Positions 25,805 through 35,274 of a stretch of 52,169 nucleotides of DNA are shown here, piece after piece (the first letter of the stretch is position 1; each line of letters begins with the position of its first letter). The stretch lies in the NCBI GenBank assembly GCA_025359905.1, contig JANYDF010000120.1, forward strand, positions 1 through 52,169. Reading direction: 5' to 3'. A program made the position numbers and the translations under genes. A model generated the notes under the pieces. The model was not told the DNA's origin. It saw only the letters and a list, made by a program, of their open reading frames with translations, and ran no database searches. The stretch is from Rhodospirillales bacterium (lineage in GTDB: Bacteria; Pseudomonadota; Alphaproteobacteria; Acetobacterales; Acetobacteraceae).

Positions 25805-26473
25805 TCAGGTTTCTTCCGCCTCGACCACGGCCACATCCAGCAACCGTTCGATCACCTCCGGTTCCTGCGCCCCGGCGATGGCATGGCGTCCGCCGATGAC
25901 GAAGCAGGGCACGCCATTGATGCCAAGCCGGTGGGCGCGCAGGTTTTCCGAGTGCACGGAATCGATTTCGGCATCGCTGGCCAGAAAACGCAGCGATTCC
26001 GGTCCGTCCAGCCCGCACGCCATGGCAATCGCCGCCAGCACCTGCACGTCGCCGATATCCAGGCCGTCGGTGAAATGCGCCGAGAACAACGCTTCCACCA
26101 GTTCATCGCTACGGCCGTACTGGGCGGCCCAGCGCACCAGCCGGTGCGCGTCCACCGAGGAGGGCGTGCGGCGAATGCGGTCGAAGCGGAATTGCAGCCC
26201 CTCGGTGCGGCCGATTTCGGCAATCGAGCCATACAGACGCTTGGCACGGTCCTCGCCGCCAAACTTGCGCACCAAGTAGTCGGCGCGCGGCATACCGGCG
26301 CGGGGCATGTCAGGGTTAAGCAGGAACGGCCGCCAGACGATGTCGAACAGCAAGTCCGGGCGCCGGCGCAGCGTGCGCATCAGCCGGCGCAGGCCGAGGA
26401 AACACCAGGGGCACACCAGATCGTGCACCACTTCGATAGCAAGGCGCGCCCTGGGCGGGGCGAGCACGTTCAT
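25805..26473 (-). CDS. DsbA-family oxidoreductase (FrnE-like)
   Basis: A 222-residue thioredoxin-fold protein with VVHDLVCPWCFLGLRRL near the N-terminus; the CPWC pair is the active site of the FrnE/DsbA-like group, which includes 2-hydroxychromene-2-carboxylate isomerase-like proteins. The helical insert (SSVDAHRLVRWAAQ) and the cis-Pro region (RLGINGVPCFVIGGRHAIAGAQ) follow the family order. No signal peptide is seen, so it is probably cytoplasmic. The ATG at 26473 has GAGGAG 8 bases upstream. It is divergent from the glutathione transferase gene and may share the 134-base control region. Both handle thiols, but a joint role is not shown. Confidence 0.88.
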   Translation of the reverse strand: MNVLAPPRARLAIEVVHDLVCPWCFLGLRRLMRTLRRRPDLLFDIVWRPFLLNPDMPRAGMPRADYLVRKFGGEDRAKRLYGSIAEIGRTEGLQFRFDRIRRTPSSVDAHRLVRWAAQYGRSDELVEALFSAHFTDGLDIGDVQVLAAIAMACGLDGPESLRFLASDAEIDSVHSENLRAHRLGINGVPCFVIGGRHAIAGAQEPEVIERLLDVAVVEAEET

Positions 26474-26607
26474 TGTGGAGCTCCTCGGACGGTGCACTGA
26501 CCGGTCATGCACATAGTATCGCGAGTTCGCCGGCCCCGATGCAAGCGGGCGGTGGCGGCGTGCCAATCACCGGGCGAACGGCTACTATGCTGCTTCAGGA
26601 GGACCGC

Positions 26608-27297
26608 ATGACGATCACGCTATACGAACTGGCCGCAGCCGACCCAGCTATCCGGTTCAGCCCCTACTGCTGGCGCGCCCGATTTGCCTTGGCGCACAAG
26701 GGCTTGGAAGTGGAAACGCTGCCCTGGCACTTTACCGAGACCGCCAGGCTGACGTTTTCCGGGCAGGGCAAAGTGCCGGTGATCGTAGACGGCCCCACCG
26801 TGACGGCCGATTCCTGGGCGATTGCCATGTATCTCGATCAAACCTACCCGGACCGGCCAAGCCTGTTCGGCGGTGCGGCGGGCATGGCGCATGCGGCGTT
26901 CATCAACGCCTGGGCCGATACGGTGCTGCACCCCGGGATCGTCCGGCTTATCGTGGCCGATATCTGGGCCGCCCAGCGCCCCGAGGACCAGCCGTATTTC
27001 CGCCATAGCCGCGAACGCGCCTTCGGTCAGTCGCTGGAAGAAGTCATGGCCGGGCGGGACGAGCGGGTTGAGTCGTGGCGGACGGTGTTCACCCCAATGC
27101 GCGCCACGTTGCGCCGCCAACCTTGGTTGGGTGGCGAGGCACCGGATTATGCCGATTATATCGTGCTCGGCAGCCTGCAATGGGCCCGCTGCATCAGCCG
27201 CTTCGCATTGCTCGAACAGGACGACCCAATCACCGCGTGGCGCGACCGGGGCTTGGCGCTGTTCGACGGTCTGGGAGCGAAGGCGCGCACTGTCTAG
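26608..27297 (+). CDS. Glutathione S-transferase family protein
   Basis: A 229-residue GST. The N-terminal thioredoxin-like domain has RFSPYCWRARFALAHKGLEVE, with Ser/Tyr/Cys at the usual catalytic loop, then GKVPVIVDGPTVTADSWAIAMYLD with the cis-Pro and the glutathione gamma-glutamyl site (Asp-Ser). The helical C-terminal domain includes the DYIVLGSLQWARC region. The ATG at 26608 has CAGGAGG 6 bases upstream. It ends 6 bases before the convergent pyrrolidone-carboxylate peptidase gene. Substrate unknown; it resembles the beta-etherase/maleylacetoacetate-isomerase-like GSTs only loosely. Confidence 0.88.
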   Translation: MTITLYELAAADPAIRFSPYCWRARFALAHKGLEVETLPWHFTETARLTFSGQGKVPVIVDGPTVTADSWAIAMYLDQTYPDRPSLFGGAAGMAHAAFINAWADTVLHPGIVRLIVADIWAAQRPEDQPYFRHSRERAFGQSLEEVMAGRDERVESWRTVFTPMRATLRRQPWLGGEAPDYADYIVLGSLQWARCISRFALLEQDDPITAWRDRGLALFDGLGAKARTV

Positions 27298-27303
27298 GAC
27301 TGC

Positions 27304-27951
27304 CTAACTTGCCACGCCTTCCGCCAACGCCAGATCGGCGCCGTGGCGGAGGGCGGCGGCAATGGCGGCATGCAGGCCGGTCATCAGACTGGTCAGCGCC
27401 ATGCTCGGCTCGCCCGGCTTGCTGGCCACCTGTTCGGGCAGCCAGGGCAAATGCAGGAAGCCGACGGCGAGGCCAGTGTGGCTGGTGGCGGCAATATGGC
27501 TCGCCAGATAAAAAATATGGTTGCACAGGAAAGTGCCGGCGGTTTGCGACACCTGCGCCGGGACGCCAGCGGCCCGGATCGCGGCGACGGTTGCCTTGAT
27601 CGGGATGCTGGCGAAATAGGCCGCCGGGCCGCCGGGCACGACCGGCTGGTCGGTGCGCTGTTCACCTGCGTTGTCCGGGATGCGGGCGTCGTCGATGTTC
27701 AGTGCGACCCGTTCGACGGAAATTTCCGCCCGGCCGCCGGCGAGGCCGGTGGCCAGCAGCACATCCGGCTTGTGCAGCGCGAGTGCTGCGTGCAACGCGC
27801 CGCTTGCCGCCGCGTAGCTGACCGGCAGGATTGCAGTGCGCAGTTGCACGCCGGGTGGCGGATCGGCTTGCAGCGCCCGCACCACGCGCCGGGAAGGGTT
27901 GTCCGAAGCGCCGCCGAACGGTTCGAAGCCAGTGACCAATACTGTTCGCAT
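27304..27951 (-). CDS. pcp: Pyrrolidone-carboxylate peptidase (pyroglutamyl peptidase I)
   Basis: Removes N-terminal pyroglutamate from peptides; cytoplasmic cysteine peptidase of family C15. The 215-residue length fits. VTGFEPFGGASDNPS opens the family. The catalytic triad can be read as Glu80 (AEISVERVALN), Cys143 (TAGTFLCNHIFY) and His167 (VGFLHLPWLPEQ). It is followed closely on the same strand by nothing and is convergent with the GST. It lies 42 bases after the deacetylase gene and may share its transcript. Confidence 0.93.
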   Translation of the reverse strand: MRTVLVTGFEPFGGASDNPSRRVVRALQADPPPGVQLRTAILPVSYAAASGALHAALALHKPDVLLATGLAGGRAEISVERVALNIDDARIPDNAGEQRTDQPVVPGGPAAYFASIPIKATVAAIRAAGVPAQVSQTAGTFLCNHIFYLASHIAATSHTGLAVGFLHLPWLPEQVASKPGEPSMALTSLMTGLHAAIAAALRHGADLALAEGVAS

Positions 27952-27993
27952 GCAGCGAGCCTAGCCCGCCTGTCGTGCAATGACCAAGGGGGG

Positions 27994-28875
27994 TTAGACG
28001 CGCAACGTCACGTCCATGTTGTTGCGCAACGCCACGGTGGCCGCGATCGGCCAAAGCACGAAGCCCTTCTTGGCCAGCGTCGGCAGCCAAGCCTCCAGCG
28101 CTTCCACCGTGTGCGGGCGAGCGTGGCCGATGGCAATGCAGTAGCCGGACCGGCGGGCAACGTTTTCGATGATCGCCAATTGGCCGCGAATCACCTCGGG
28201 GTCTGCCACGTGGTCGATAAACACATCGCGGGCGGCGGCGGGCACCCCGGCGATCTCGGCGCGGGCCAGCGCCACGCTGTGCGGAATGGTGACGCTGTCG
28301 AGGAACAGCATCCCGTGCCCAAGCGCCTCACGCGCCACGATGTCCATCAGCGCCGCGTCGCGAGTCGCCACCGTGCCCATGTGATTGTTCAGCCCAACAA
28401 TATCAGGCACAGCGGCGATGGCGGCGCGCAGCCGGGCGGTATTGACGGCGGGCGGCAGGTCGATCCGCAGCGGGTCGGGGCCGGTTTGCGCCGTGCTGTT
28501 GGACGATGCCTGCATCGGCATATGCAGCAGCGCCTCATGGCCGCGTTCGGCCGCAGCTTTGACTTGTTCCGGCAGAGCAGGGGCGAACGGAAACCACGCC
28601 AGCGTCAGCGGGCCGGGCAGCGCCACGGTGCGTTCGGTGTACGGGTGCGTCGCCCCCATATCGTCAATGACGATGGCGATTTTCGGACGCGGATCGTTCA
28701 GCGCCACGCCCACCGCGTTGCGCCGCCACGCCGGGATGATTGCCGGCCCGGCCGGCATGTCCGGCGCAACCAATTCTGGATGCAGAATGAACGGTTGCGC
28801 CAAAGACCGCCCGGCCCTCAGTGTGGCAGCGGCGGTGAGCAGGTGGAGAGCGGCGGAGCGGCGGCTGAGGAGCAT
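27994..28875 (-). CDS. Divergent polysaccharide deacetylase family protein
   Basis: A 293-residue protein of the divergent polysaccharide deacetylase group (YibQ-like). An N-terminal hydrophobic segment (AALHLLTAAATLRAG) suggests export. The catalytic-type features are KIAIVIDDMGATHPYTERTVALP (the Asp pair), HEALLHMPMQASS, VGLNNHMGTVATRD (the H-x-x-T-like metal site) and MLFLDSVTIPHSVAL. The family is widespread in proteobacteria without a settled substrate. It lies upstream of pcp on the same strand. About 170 bases separate it from the PLP enzyme gene. Confidence 0.85.
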   Translation of the reverse strand: MLLSRRSAALHLLTAAATLRAGRSLAQPFILHPELVAPDMPAGPAIIPAWRRNAVGVALNDPRPKIAIVIDDMGATHPYTERTVALPGPLTLAWFPFAPALPEQVKAAAERGHEALLHMPMQASSNSTAQTGPDPLRIDLPPAVNTARLRAAIAAVPDIVGLNNHMGTVATRDAALMDIVAREALGHGMLFLDSVTIPHSVALARAEIAGVPAAARDVFIDHVADPEVIRGQLAIIENVARRSGYCIAIGHARPHTVEALEAWLPTLAKKGFVLWPIAATVALRNNMDVTLRV

Positions 28876-29046
28876 GCGAGAACTTCAACTGAGTGACGGA
28901 GGACAGCGCTTTATAGCCAAGCGTTCGTCAGCCAAGCCATGTCAGTTCCACGACATGCCGATGACGAATCGCATGAGGAGGTTAGCACATGATGATGAAA
29001 ATGTGACGTTTGTGCGGAGCAGCAAACGAATGCTGCACTGCGGCGG
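28876..29046. other. Intergenic leader of the deacetylase gene
   Basis: This 171-base gap separates two same-strand genes and would hold the promoter of the deacetylase gene. It is somewhat richer in A and T than its flanks. I see no stable hairpin followed by a U-run for the PLP-enzyme transcript, and no RNA gene. Confidence 0.4.
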
Positions 29047-30228
29047 CTAGGTTGCCGCCGCGGCGATCCGCGCCACCATGGCGGGAACGTCCGCCACATC
29101 GTGATACAGCCCGAAGCCGATCCGCAGCACGCTGCCGCGCACGTCGGTGATGAGGCCGGCGGCCGAGAACATCGCCTGCAACGAGGCCGAGTCGGGGCTG
29201 TCATAGGCCAGGAAGTTGCCGCGCTGCGGATCGGTCATCGGCACCGCCAGCCGGGCTTCGCGCAGACCCGGCAGATGCAGCCGGTCGGCTTGCGCCACGA
29301 ATGCCGCCGCGACGGCATGGGCCCGGGCATGGATGGCGTCCACGCCGACGCCCAGGCCGTGTAGCCAGTTCTGCACCGCGTTGAAACGGTACAGTCCCGC
29401 GGGGTCGAAGGTGGCGCCGAGGAAACGGCTGCCGTCGGTGCCGTAGGCCACCTCGCCCGGACGTCCTTTGGCGAGGGCCCCGAAACTGGCGTACCAGCCA
29501 GTGTCACGCGGGCGCGGGGCAATGCCGGGCGGGCAGTGCATGAAGCACACACCTTCACCGGACATCGCGTATTTGTAGCCGCCGGCCATGTAGAACGCCC
29601 GGTGCTGGATGGCCGCAAGGCCGGTGGGGACGGCCATGAAGCCGTGATAGCCGTCGATGGCGATCAACGTGTCCGGGTGAGGGAGCGCGTTCACCAGTGC
29701 GGCGAGGTCCGGCACCATCCAGCCGCTGTTGAAAAACACCTGACTGACGAACACCAAGTCGAACGCCCCTTGCGACGCGGCGGCGGCGAAGCGTTCGTGA
29801 AACGTGGTGAACGGGCGCACCGGCAGAGTGGTGACATCGGCCAAGCCGTCCTCGCGCAGCCGCGCCAGTTGCCGGGCGAGCGTATGGAACTCGCCGTCGG
29901 TGGTCAGCACGCGGGGCGGGCGGCCGGACGGGCAGGCCGATAGCAGGCGGCGCAGAAAATCATGGGTGTTTGGCGCGAAGGCAATGGTGGATGGATCGCG
30001 CAAACCCAGCCGCCCGGCGATGTGGCGCTGTGCTTCGGGAATGACGGTGCCGAACACATGGCTCCACTTGCCATCCCACACCGTGGCGGCGTCCTGCCAC
30101 GCCGCCATGTGGCCGTCGAAACTGGAGTCGGGCCACAAATGGTGGCTGTGCGCGGCCAAATGCAGCCGCTCGCCGCCACCGGCGAGCGAACGGCTGAAAT
30201 GGGACTTCAGTGAGGCGTGGCCGCTCAT
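29047..30228 (-). CDS. Kynureninase-like class V PLP-dependent enzyme
   Basis: A 393-residue fold-type I PLP enzyme. [14 protein letters not shown] near the N-terminus resembles the kynureninase opening; [23 protein letters not shown] and [12 protein letters not shown] follow. [10 protein letters not shown] supplies the Asp that contacts the pyridine ring, and [13 protein letters not shown] holds the lysine that binds PLP. Kynureninases split kynurenine into anthranilate and L-alanine. Here the gene starts inside the stop of an alanine dehydrogenase gene (4-base overlap), which suggests an alanine-releasing reaction, but the sequence alone does not fix the substrate; a cysteine desulfurase- or aminotransferase-like activity is possible. 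Confidence 0.8.
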   Translation of the reverse strand: MSGHASLKSHFSRSLAGGGERLHLAAHSHHLWPDSSFDGHMAAWQDAATVWDGKWSHVFGTVIPEAQRHIAGRLGLRDPSTIAFAPNTHDFLRRLLSACPSGRPPRVLTTDGEFHTLARQLARLREDGLADVTTLPVRPFTTFHERFAAAASQGAFDLVFVSQVFFNSGWMVPDLAALVNALPHPDTLIAIDGYHGFMAVPTGLAAIQHRAFYMAGGYKYAMSGEGVCFMHCPPGIAPRPRDTGWYASFGALAKGRPGEVAYGTDGSRFLGATFDPAGLYRFNAVQNWLHGLGVGVDAIHARAHAVAAAFVAQADRLHLPGLREARLAVPMTDPQRGNFLAYDSPDSASLQAMFSAAGLITDVRGSVLRIGFGLYHDVADVPAMVARIAAAAT

Positions 30229-31352
30229 CCGGCGGCCAGGCCCAGCACGATCTCGGTGTTCATAAAGCTGAGGCCGAGGTCGTGCGCCACCGCAGCATGG
30301 GTGATGTGCCCGCCGTGCACATTCAAGCCGCGCCGCAGATGCGGATCGTCGGCCAGCGCCTGCCGCCAGCCTTTTTCGGCCAGCGCCAGCGTGAACGGCA
30401 GCGTGGCGTTGCCAAGCGCGATGGTGGAGGTGCGGGCGACCGCGCCCGGCATATTGGTGACGCAGTAATGCACCACGCCTTCCTCGACGTAGGTCGGGTT
30501 GGCGTGGGTGGTCGGCTTGCTGGTCTCGAAACAGCCGCCCTGGTCGATGGCGATGTCGACCAGCACCGAACCGGGGCGCATTTTGCGGACCAGTTCGCGG
30601 CTGACCAGTTTTGGCGCGGCGGCGCCGGGCACCAGCACCGCGCCGATCACTAGATCGGCGTTGACCACGGCGCTCTCGATGGCGTCGGCGGTTGAATACA
30701 GCGTGTGCAACTGGGTGGGGAACATCTGATCAAGTTCGCGCAGGCGCGGCAGCGAGCGGTCGATCACCGTGACAGTCGCGCCGAAGCCGATGGCCATGCG
30801 CGCGGCGTTAGTGCCCGCGACACCGCCGCCGAGCACGACCACATTGCCGGCCGGCACGCCTGGCACGCCGCCGAGCAGCACGCCCGCGCCGCCTTGTTCC
30901 TTCTCCAGGCAATGCGCGCCGACCTGCACCGACATGCGCCCAGCCACCTCGCTCATTGGCGCCAGCAACGGCAACGCGCCGCGCGCATCGGTGACGGTCT
31001 CATAGGCAATGCAGGTGGCGCCCGACAGCATCAGGCCCTGCGTCTGCTCCAGATCGGCGGCAAGATGCAGATAAGTGAACAGCACTTGACCTTCGCGCAG
31101 CGCCGCGATTTCAGACGGTTGCGGCTCTTTGACTTTCACGATCATGTCGGCGAACGCGAACACTTCCAGCGCCGTGTCCGCGACCACGGCGCCCGCCGCA
31201 CGATAGGTTTCGTCTGGGAAGCCGATGGACACGGCGGCCCCTTGCTGCACCATCACCTGATGGCCGCGCGACACCAATTCGCGCACCGCCGCTGGCGTCA
31301 GGCCAACGCGGTATTCGTGGGTCTTGATCTCTTTGGGAACGCCGATTTTCAC
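30225..31352 (-). CDS. ald: Alanine dehydrogenase
   Basis: NAD-dependent interconversion of L-alanine and pyruvate plus ammonia. The 375-residue length and motifs fit: [20 protein letters not shown] at the N-terminus, [12 protein letters not shown] (catalytic Lys), [10 protein letters not shown] (catalytic His), [17 protein letters not shown] (NAD-binding Rossmann loop) and [18 protein letters not shown]. The start is a GTG at 31352 with GGGAG about 9 bases upstream; the frame upstream is not family-like. It is divergent from xdhA and coupled by a 4-base overlap to the kynureninase-like gene. Confidence 0.95.
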   Translation of the reverse strand: MKIGVPKEIKTHEYRVGLTPAAVRELVSRGHQVMVQQGAAVSIGFPDETYRAAGAVVADTALEVFAFADMIVKVKEPQPSEIAALREGQVLFTYLHLAADLEQTQGLMLSGATCIAYETVTDARGALPLLAPMSEVAGRMSVQVGAHCLEKEQGGAGVLLGGVPGVPAGNVVVLGGGVAGTNAARMAIGFGATVTVIDRSLPRLRELDQMFPTQLHTLYSTADAIESAVVNADLVIGAVLVPGAAAPKLVSRELVRKMRPGSVLVDIAIDQGGCFETSKPTTHANPTYVEEGVVHYCVTNMPGAVARTSTIALGNATLPFTLALAEKGWRQALADDPHLRRGLNVHGGHITHAAVAHDLGLSFMNTEIVLGLAAG

Positions 31353-31431
31353 CTGAGAGTCTCCCGTATGAATCCGTGAAACGATGGTAGCCCGGCCGCA
31401 CCGCACAACCAATCACAGTGCAGCGCGCAAC

Positions 31432-31460
31432 TTGCATGGCAGCAGGCGCAAGGCAATGAT
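31432..31460 (+). promoter_or_regulatory. Candidate sigma-70-like promoter of the purine operon
   Basis: TTGCAT (31432-31437) and AATGAT (31455-31460) are 17 bases apart, 24 bases before the xdhA start codon. The fit to consensus is modest and the leader would be very short. It is the best pair I see in the 131-base space between ald and xdhA. Confidence 0.2.
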
Positions 31461-31483
31461 GTGTGCCCCGGCGGAGGCTGATT

Positions 31484-32941
31484 ATGCGCGAGACGATCCG
31501 GTTCCTGCTCAGCGAGACGGACTGCTCCATCGCGGGGCTGCCGCCGACAATGACCGTGCTGGAATGGCTGCGCACCGAGGCGCGCGCCTGCGGCACCAAG
31601 GAAGGCTGTGCCGAGGGCGATTGCGGCGCCTGTACGGTGGTGCTGGGTGAGGTGATTGACGGCAGGCTGCGCTACCGGGCAGTGAACGCCTGCATTTTGT
31701 TCATCGCCTCGCTGGACGGGCGGCAATTGCTCACCGTGGAGCATTTGCGCGGCCCGGACGGCACGTTGCATCCGGTGCAACAGGCGCTGGTGGAGCAGCA
31801 CGGCTCGCAATGCGGCTTCTGTACGCCGGGGTTCGTGATGTCGCTGTTCGCGCTGTACCACGCGGGCGGCGGGGCTGACCGGCAAGCGGTGCAGGAAGCG
31901 CTGGCCGGGAATTTGTGCCGCTGCACCGGCTACCGGCCTATTGTCGATGCCGCCCTGGCGGCCTGCGCCGGGCCGCCCGCCGACCGGTTTGCCGCCAATG
32001 CGGCGGCCATTGCCGCGCGGTTGCAGGCGCTGGCAACCGGCGAACCGCTGGGGCTGACCCACGCCAGCGGCAAATTCCTGGTGCCGCGCAGCCTGGAGCA
32101 ACTGGACGGGCTGACGCAGACTTGGCCGGACGCGGTGCTGCTGGCAGGCGGCACCGATGCGGCGCTGTGGGTGACCAAGCAGTACCGCGCCTTGCCGGAA
32201 GTGATCGCGCTCGACCGGGTGGAAGGGTTGGACACTGTCACCGAGGATGACAGCCTGCTGCGGGTCGGCGCGAGCGCCACCTATGAGGACGCGCTGGCGG
32301 CGCTGGCGTGGCACTGGCCGGAATTTGCCCGGATGGTGCGGCGCGTTGGCTCGCGTCAAATCCGCAATCGCGGCACCATTGGCGGCAACGTGGCCAACGC
32401 CTCGCCGATTGGCGACACGCCGCCCGCATTGATCGCGCTGGGGGCCACGCTGGTGCTGCGCGCGGCAGGAGAGCGGCGGCGCATCGCGGCGGAAGACTTC
32501 TTCCTCGGTTACCGCAAGACCGCACTTGCGCGCGGCGAGTATCTGGAGGCCATCGAAGTTCCGCTGCCCGCGCCGGGGCAGTTGTTTGCCGTCTACAAAG
32601 TCTCCAAGCGGCTGGAACAGGATATCTCCGCCGTGTGCGGGGCGTTTGCGCTGACGCTGGACGGCGGCAAGGTTGCCAGCGTGCGGATTGCGTTTGGCGG
32701 CATGGCGGCGGTGCCGAAGCGGGCGGTGCAGACCGAGCTGAGCTTGTTGGGCCAGCTATGGACGCAGGACAGCGTGGCTTTGGCGATGGAGGCGCTGGAC
32801 GCCGAGCTTGCGCCGATTTCCGACATGCGGGCCTCGGCGGCCTATCGCAAGCTGGTGGCGCGCAATCTGCTGTTGCGCTTTCAGTTGGAAACGGCGCCGC
32901 TGTCGGATGCAGCGGTGCGGCTGAGCGAGGTGGCGGCATGA
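31484..32941 (+). CDS. xdhA: Xanthine dehydrogenase small subunit (FeS and FAD)
   Basis: Electron-transfer subunit of the bacterial two-subunit xanthine dehydrogenase. Residues 1-80 or so hold the plant-ferredoxin-type 2Fe-2S centre (CGTKEGCAEGDCGAC), followed by the second 2Fe-2S domain (QCGFCTPGFVMS ... LCRCTGYRPI). From about 190 comes the FAD-binding domain, with VLLAGGTDAALWVTK and RNRGTIGGNVANASPIGD, then the CO-dehydrogenase flavoprotein C-terminal domain. The 485-residue length is normal. The ATG at 31484 has GGAGG 7 bases upstream. It overlaps xdhB by 4 bases. First gene of the purine operon. Confidence 0.96.
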   Translation: MRETIRFLLSETDCSIAGLPPTMTVLEWLRTEARACGTKEGCAEGDCGACTVVLGEVIDGRLRYRAVNACILFIASLDGRQLLTVEHLRGPDGTLHPVQQALVEQHGSQCGFCTPGFVMSLFALYHAGGGADRQAVQEALAGNLCRCTGYRPIVDAALAACAGPPADRFAANAAAIAARLQALATGEPLGLTHASGKFLVPRSLEQLDGLTQTWPDAVLLAGGTDAALWVTKQYRALPEVIALDRVEGLDTVTEDDSLLRVGASATYEDALAALAWHWPEFARMVRRVGSRQIRNRGTIGGNVANASPIGDTPPALIALGATLVLRAAGERRRIAAEDFFLGYRKTALARGEYLEAIEVPLPAPGQLFAVYKVSKRLEQDISAVCGAFALTLDGGKVASVRIAFGGMAAVPKRAVQTELSLLGQLWTQDSVALAMEALDAELAPISDMRASAAYRKLVARNLLLRFQLETAPLSDAAVRLSEVAA

Positions 32942-35274
32942 ACGTGATTGCGCCGATCACGCCAGACTCCGAAATCCTGCATCCGCGAGGCTTGCGCGTG
33001 GCCGGGCATTCGGCCGCCCAGGACAGCGCACGCAAACAGGTGGCGGGCGAGGCGCTGTATATCGACGACATGCCGGAGCCGCGCGATCTGCTGCACGCCT
33101 ATATCCGGTTGTCGGACCATGCCCATGCCCGCATCGTCAAGCTGGATGTAAGCGCCGCAGCGGCCTCACTGGGAGTCGCGGCGGTACTGACCGCCCGGGA
33201 CGTGCCGGGCGTCAACGATGTCGGCCCGGCGTTTCCCGGCGATCCGATCTTTGCCGATGGGCTGGTCGAATATGCCGGGCAGTCGGTGTTCGCGGTCGCG
33301 GCGGACAGCATCGCACTGGCGCGGCAAGCGGCGATGCGCGCGGTGTTGGAGTACGAGCCGTTGCCGCCGGTGCTGACGATCCGCGAAGCGCTGGCGCAGC
33401 AATTCTTCGTGCTGCCGAGCCAGAAGATGCAGCGCGGCGACGCGGCAGCCGCTTTGGCGGCGGCGCCGCAGCGCCTGCAAGGCCGCATCGTGGTGGGCGG
33501 GCAGGAGCATTTCTACCTCGAAGGTCAGATCGCCATGGCAGTGCCGGGCGAGGACCACGATATAAAAGTGTATAGTTCCACCCAGCACCCGACCGAGGTG
33601 CAGCACTTGGTGGCGCGAGCGCTGGCCGTGCCGGACCATGCGGTGATTTGCGAAACCCGCCGCATGGGCGGCGCCTTTGGCGGCAAGGAAAGTCAGGCCT
33701 CGCTGTATGCCGCCATCGCGGCATTGCTGGCGGCCAAGACCGGGCGGCCGGTAAAATTGCGGCTGGACCGTGACGACGACATGAAGTTGACCGGCAAGCG
33801 GCACGACTTCGAAATCGAGTGGGACGTGGGGTTCGACGCGACCGGGCGCATTACCGGCATCGCTTTCATGCTGGCGGGCAATTGCGGCATGTCGCCGGAT
33901 TTATCGGGCGCGATCAACGACCGGGCGATGTTTCATTCGGACAACGCGTACTATCTCGACGCGGTCAGCATCGTTTCGCACCGCTGCAAGACCCACACCG
34001 TGTCCAATACGGCGTTTCGCGGCTTCGGCGGGCCGCAGGGCATGGTGGGGATCGAGGCGGTGATGGACGCCATCGCGCGGCATCTCAAGCGCGATCCGTT
34101 GCAGGTGCGGCGGCGCAATTTTTATGGCAAGCGCGACCGCAACATCACGCCGTATCACATGACGGTGGAGGACAACGTCATCCCGGAGATTGTTGCCGAG
34201 TTGGCGCGCACCTCCGAGTACGCGAAGCGGCGTCAGGAGATCGCCGCGTTCAATGCCGGGTCGCCTTGGGTGAAGCGTGGGTTGGCGCTGACGCCGGTGA
34301 AGTTCGGCATTTCGTTCACGTTGACCCGGATGAATCAGGCGGGCGCACTGCTGCACGTCTACACCGATGGCAGCGTGATGCTGAACCACGGCGGCACCGA
34401 GATGGGGCAGGGGCTGTTCACCAAGGTTGCCCAGGTGGCCGCCGAGGAATTCGGCATCGATCTGGACCGGGTGAAGATCACCGCGACAACGACCGAGAAG
34501 GTGCCGAACACATCGCCGACCGCTGCATCGTCGGGCAGCGATTTGAACGGCAAGGCGGCACAGGCAGCGGCGCGGATCATCCGGGAGCGGATCGCCAAAG
34601 TCATTGCCAAACAATGGGGCGTTGCCGCAGGCGATATCGTGTTCCGCGACGGCGAATTGCGCTGCGGCCCGCACGCCATGCGGTTTTCCGAAGCGGCGAA
34701 ACACACCCATGCGGCGCGGGTGTCGCTGTCCTCAACCGGGTACTACGCCACGCCGAAAATTCACTACGACACCAAGCTTCACCAGGGGCGGCCGTTCTAT
34801 TACTTCGCCTATGGCGCGTCGGTGTCCGAAGTCGAGGTCGATACGCTGACCGGCGAATACCGGCTGCGGCGGGTGGATATTCTGCACGACGCCGGGGCAT
34901 CGCTGAATCCGGCGCTCGATCTGGGGCAGATTGAGGGCGGCTACGTGCAGGGCATGGGCTGGCTGACCACCGAGGAGTTGTGGTGGGACGCGCAGGGCCG
35001 CCTGCGCACACATGCACCCAGCACCTACAAGATCCCAGCGGTCGGCGACGTGCCGCAGGATTTCCGCGTGGCATTGTGGAAGCGCGGGCGTAATCGCGAG
35101 AATGCCATTTACCGCTCGAAAGCCGTCGGCGAGCCGCCGTTGATGCACGGTATTTCAGCATTTCAAGCGCTGGTCGATGCCGTCGCATCCTGCGGCGAAG
35201 GCGTTGTGCAACTGGATGCGCCCGCGACGCCGGAACGGGTGCTGATGGCGATTGCCGCACGGCGCGGCGGATGA
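32938..35274 (+). CDS. xdhB: Xanthine dehydrogenase large subunit (molybdopterin)
   Basis: Catalytic subunit; hydroxylates hypoxanthine and xanthine to urate at a molybdenum cofactor. The 778-residue product has ARKQVAGEALYIDDMPEP near the N-terminus, RRMGGAFGGKESQA, NTAFRGFGGPQGM (substrate Arg), NHGGTEMGQGLFTKVAQ (cofactor contact) and KAVGEPPLMHGISAF with the catalytic Glu. The ATG overlaps the xdhA stop (ATGA) and the gene itself overlaps xdhC by 4 bases, so the complex and its maturation factor are made in step. Confidence 0.96.
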   Translation: MNVIAPITPDSEILHPRGLRVAGHSAAQDSARKQVAGEALYIDDMPEPRDLLHAYIRLSDHAHARIVKLDVSAAAASLGVAAVLTARDVPGVNDVGPAFPGDPIFADGLVEYAGQSVFAVAADSIALARQAAMRAVLEYEPLPPVLTIREALAQQFFVLPSQKMQRGDAAAALAAAPQRLQGRIVVGGQEHFYLEGQIAMAVPGEDHDIKVYSSTQHPTEVQHLVARALAVPDHAVICETRRMGGAFGGKESQASLYAAIAALLAAKTGRPVKLRLDRDDDMKLTGKRHDFEIEWDVGFDATGRITGIAFMLAGNCGMSPDLSGAINDRAMFHSDNAYYLDAVSIVSHRCKTHTVSNTAFRGFGGPQGMVGIEAVMDAIARHLKRDPLQVRRRNFYGKRDRNITPYHMTVEDNVIPEIVAELARTSEYAKRRQEIAAFNAGSPWVKRGLALTPVKFGISFTLTRMNQAGALLHVYTDGSVMLNHGGTEMGQGLFTKVAQVAAEEFGIDLDRVKITATTTEKVPNTSPTAASSGSDLNGKAAQAAARIIRERIAKVIAKQWGVAAGDIVFRDGELRCGPHAMRFSEAAKHTHAARVSLSSTGYYATPKIHYDTKLHQGRPFYYFAYGASVSEVEVDTLTGEYRLRRVDILHDAGASLNPALDLGQIEGGYVQGMGWLTTEELWWDAQGRLRTHAPSTYKIPAVGDVPQDFRVALWKRGRNRENAIYRSKAVGEPPLMHGISAFQALVDAVASCGEGVVQLDAPATPERVLMAIAARRGG

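Noticed and set aside
28965-29007. A good GAGGAGG followed by a five-codon frame (Met-Met-Met-Lys-Met-stop)
   Set aside because: Too short to support as a gene; no conserved neighbour on that strand and no terminator or leader structure around it.
32308-32937. Longer xdhB starting upstream inside xdhA
   Set aside because: The family similarity and the ATGA overlap place the start at 32938; the upstream extension is a shadow of xdhA.
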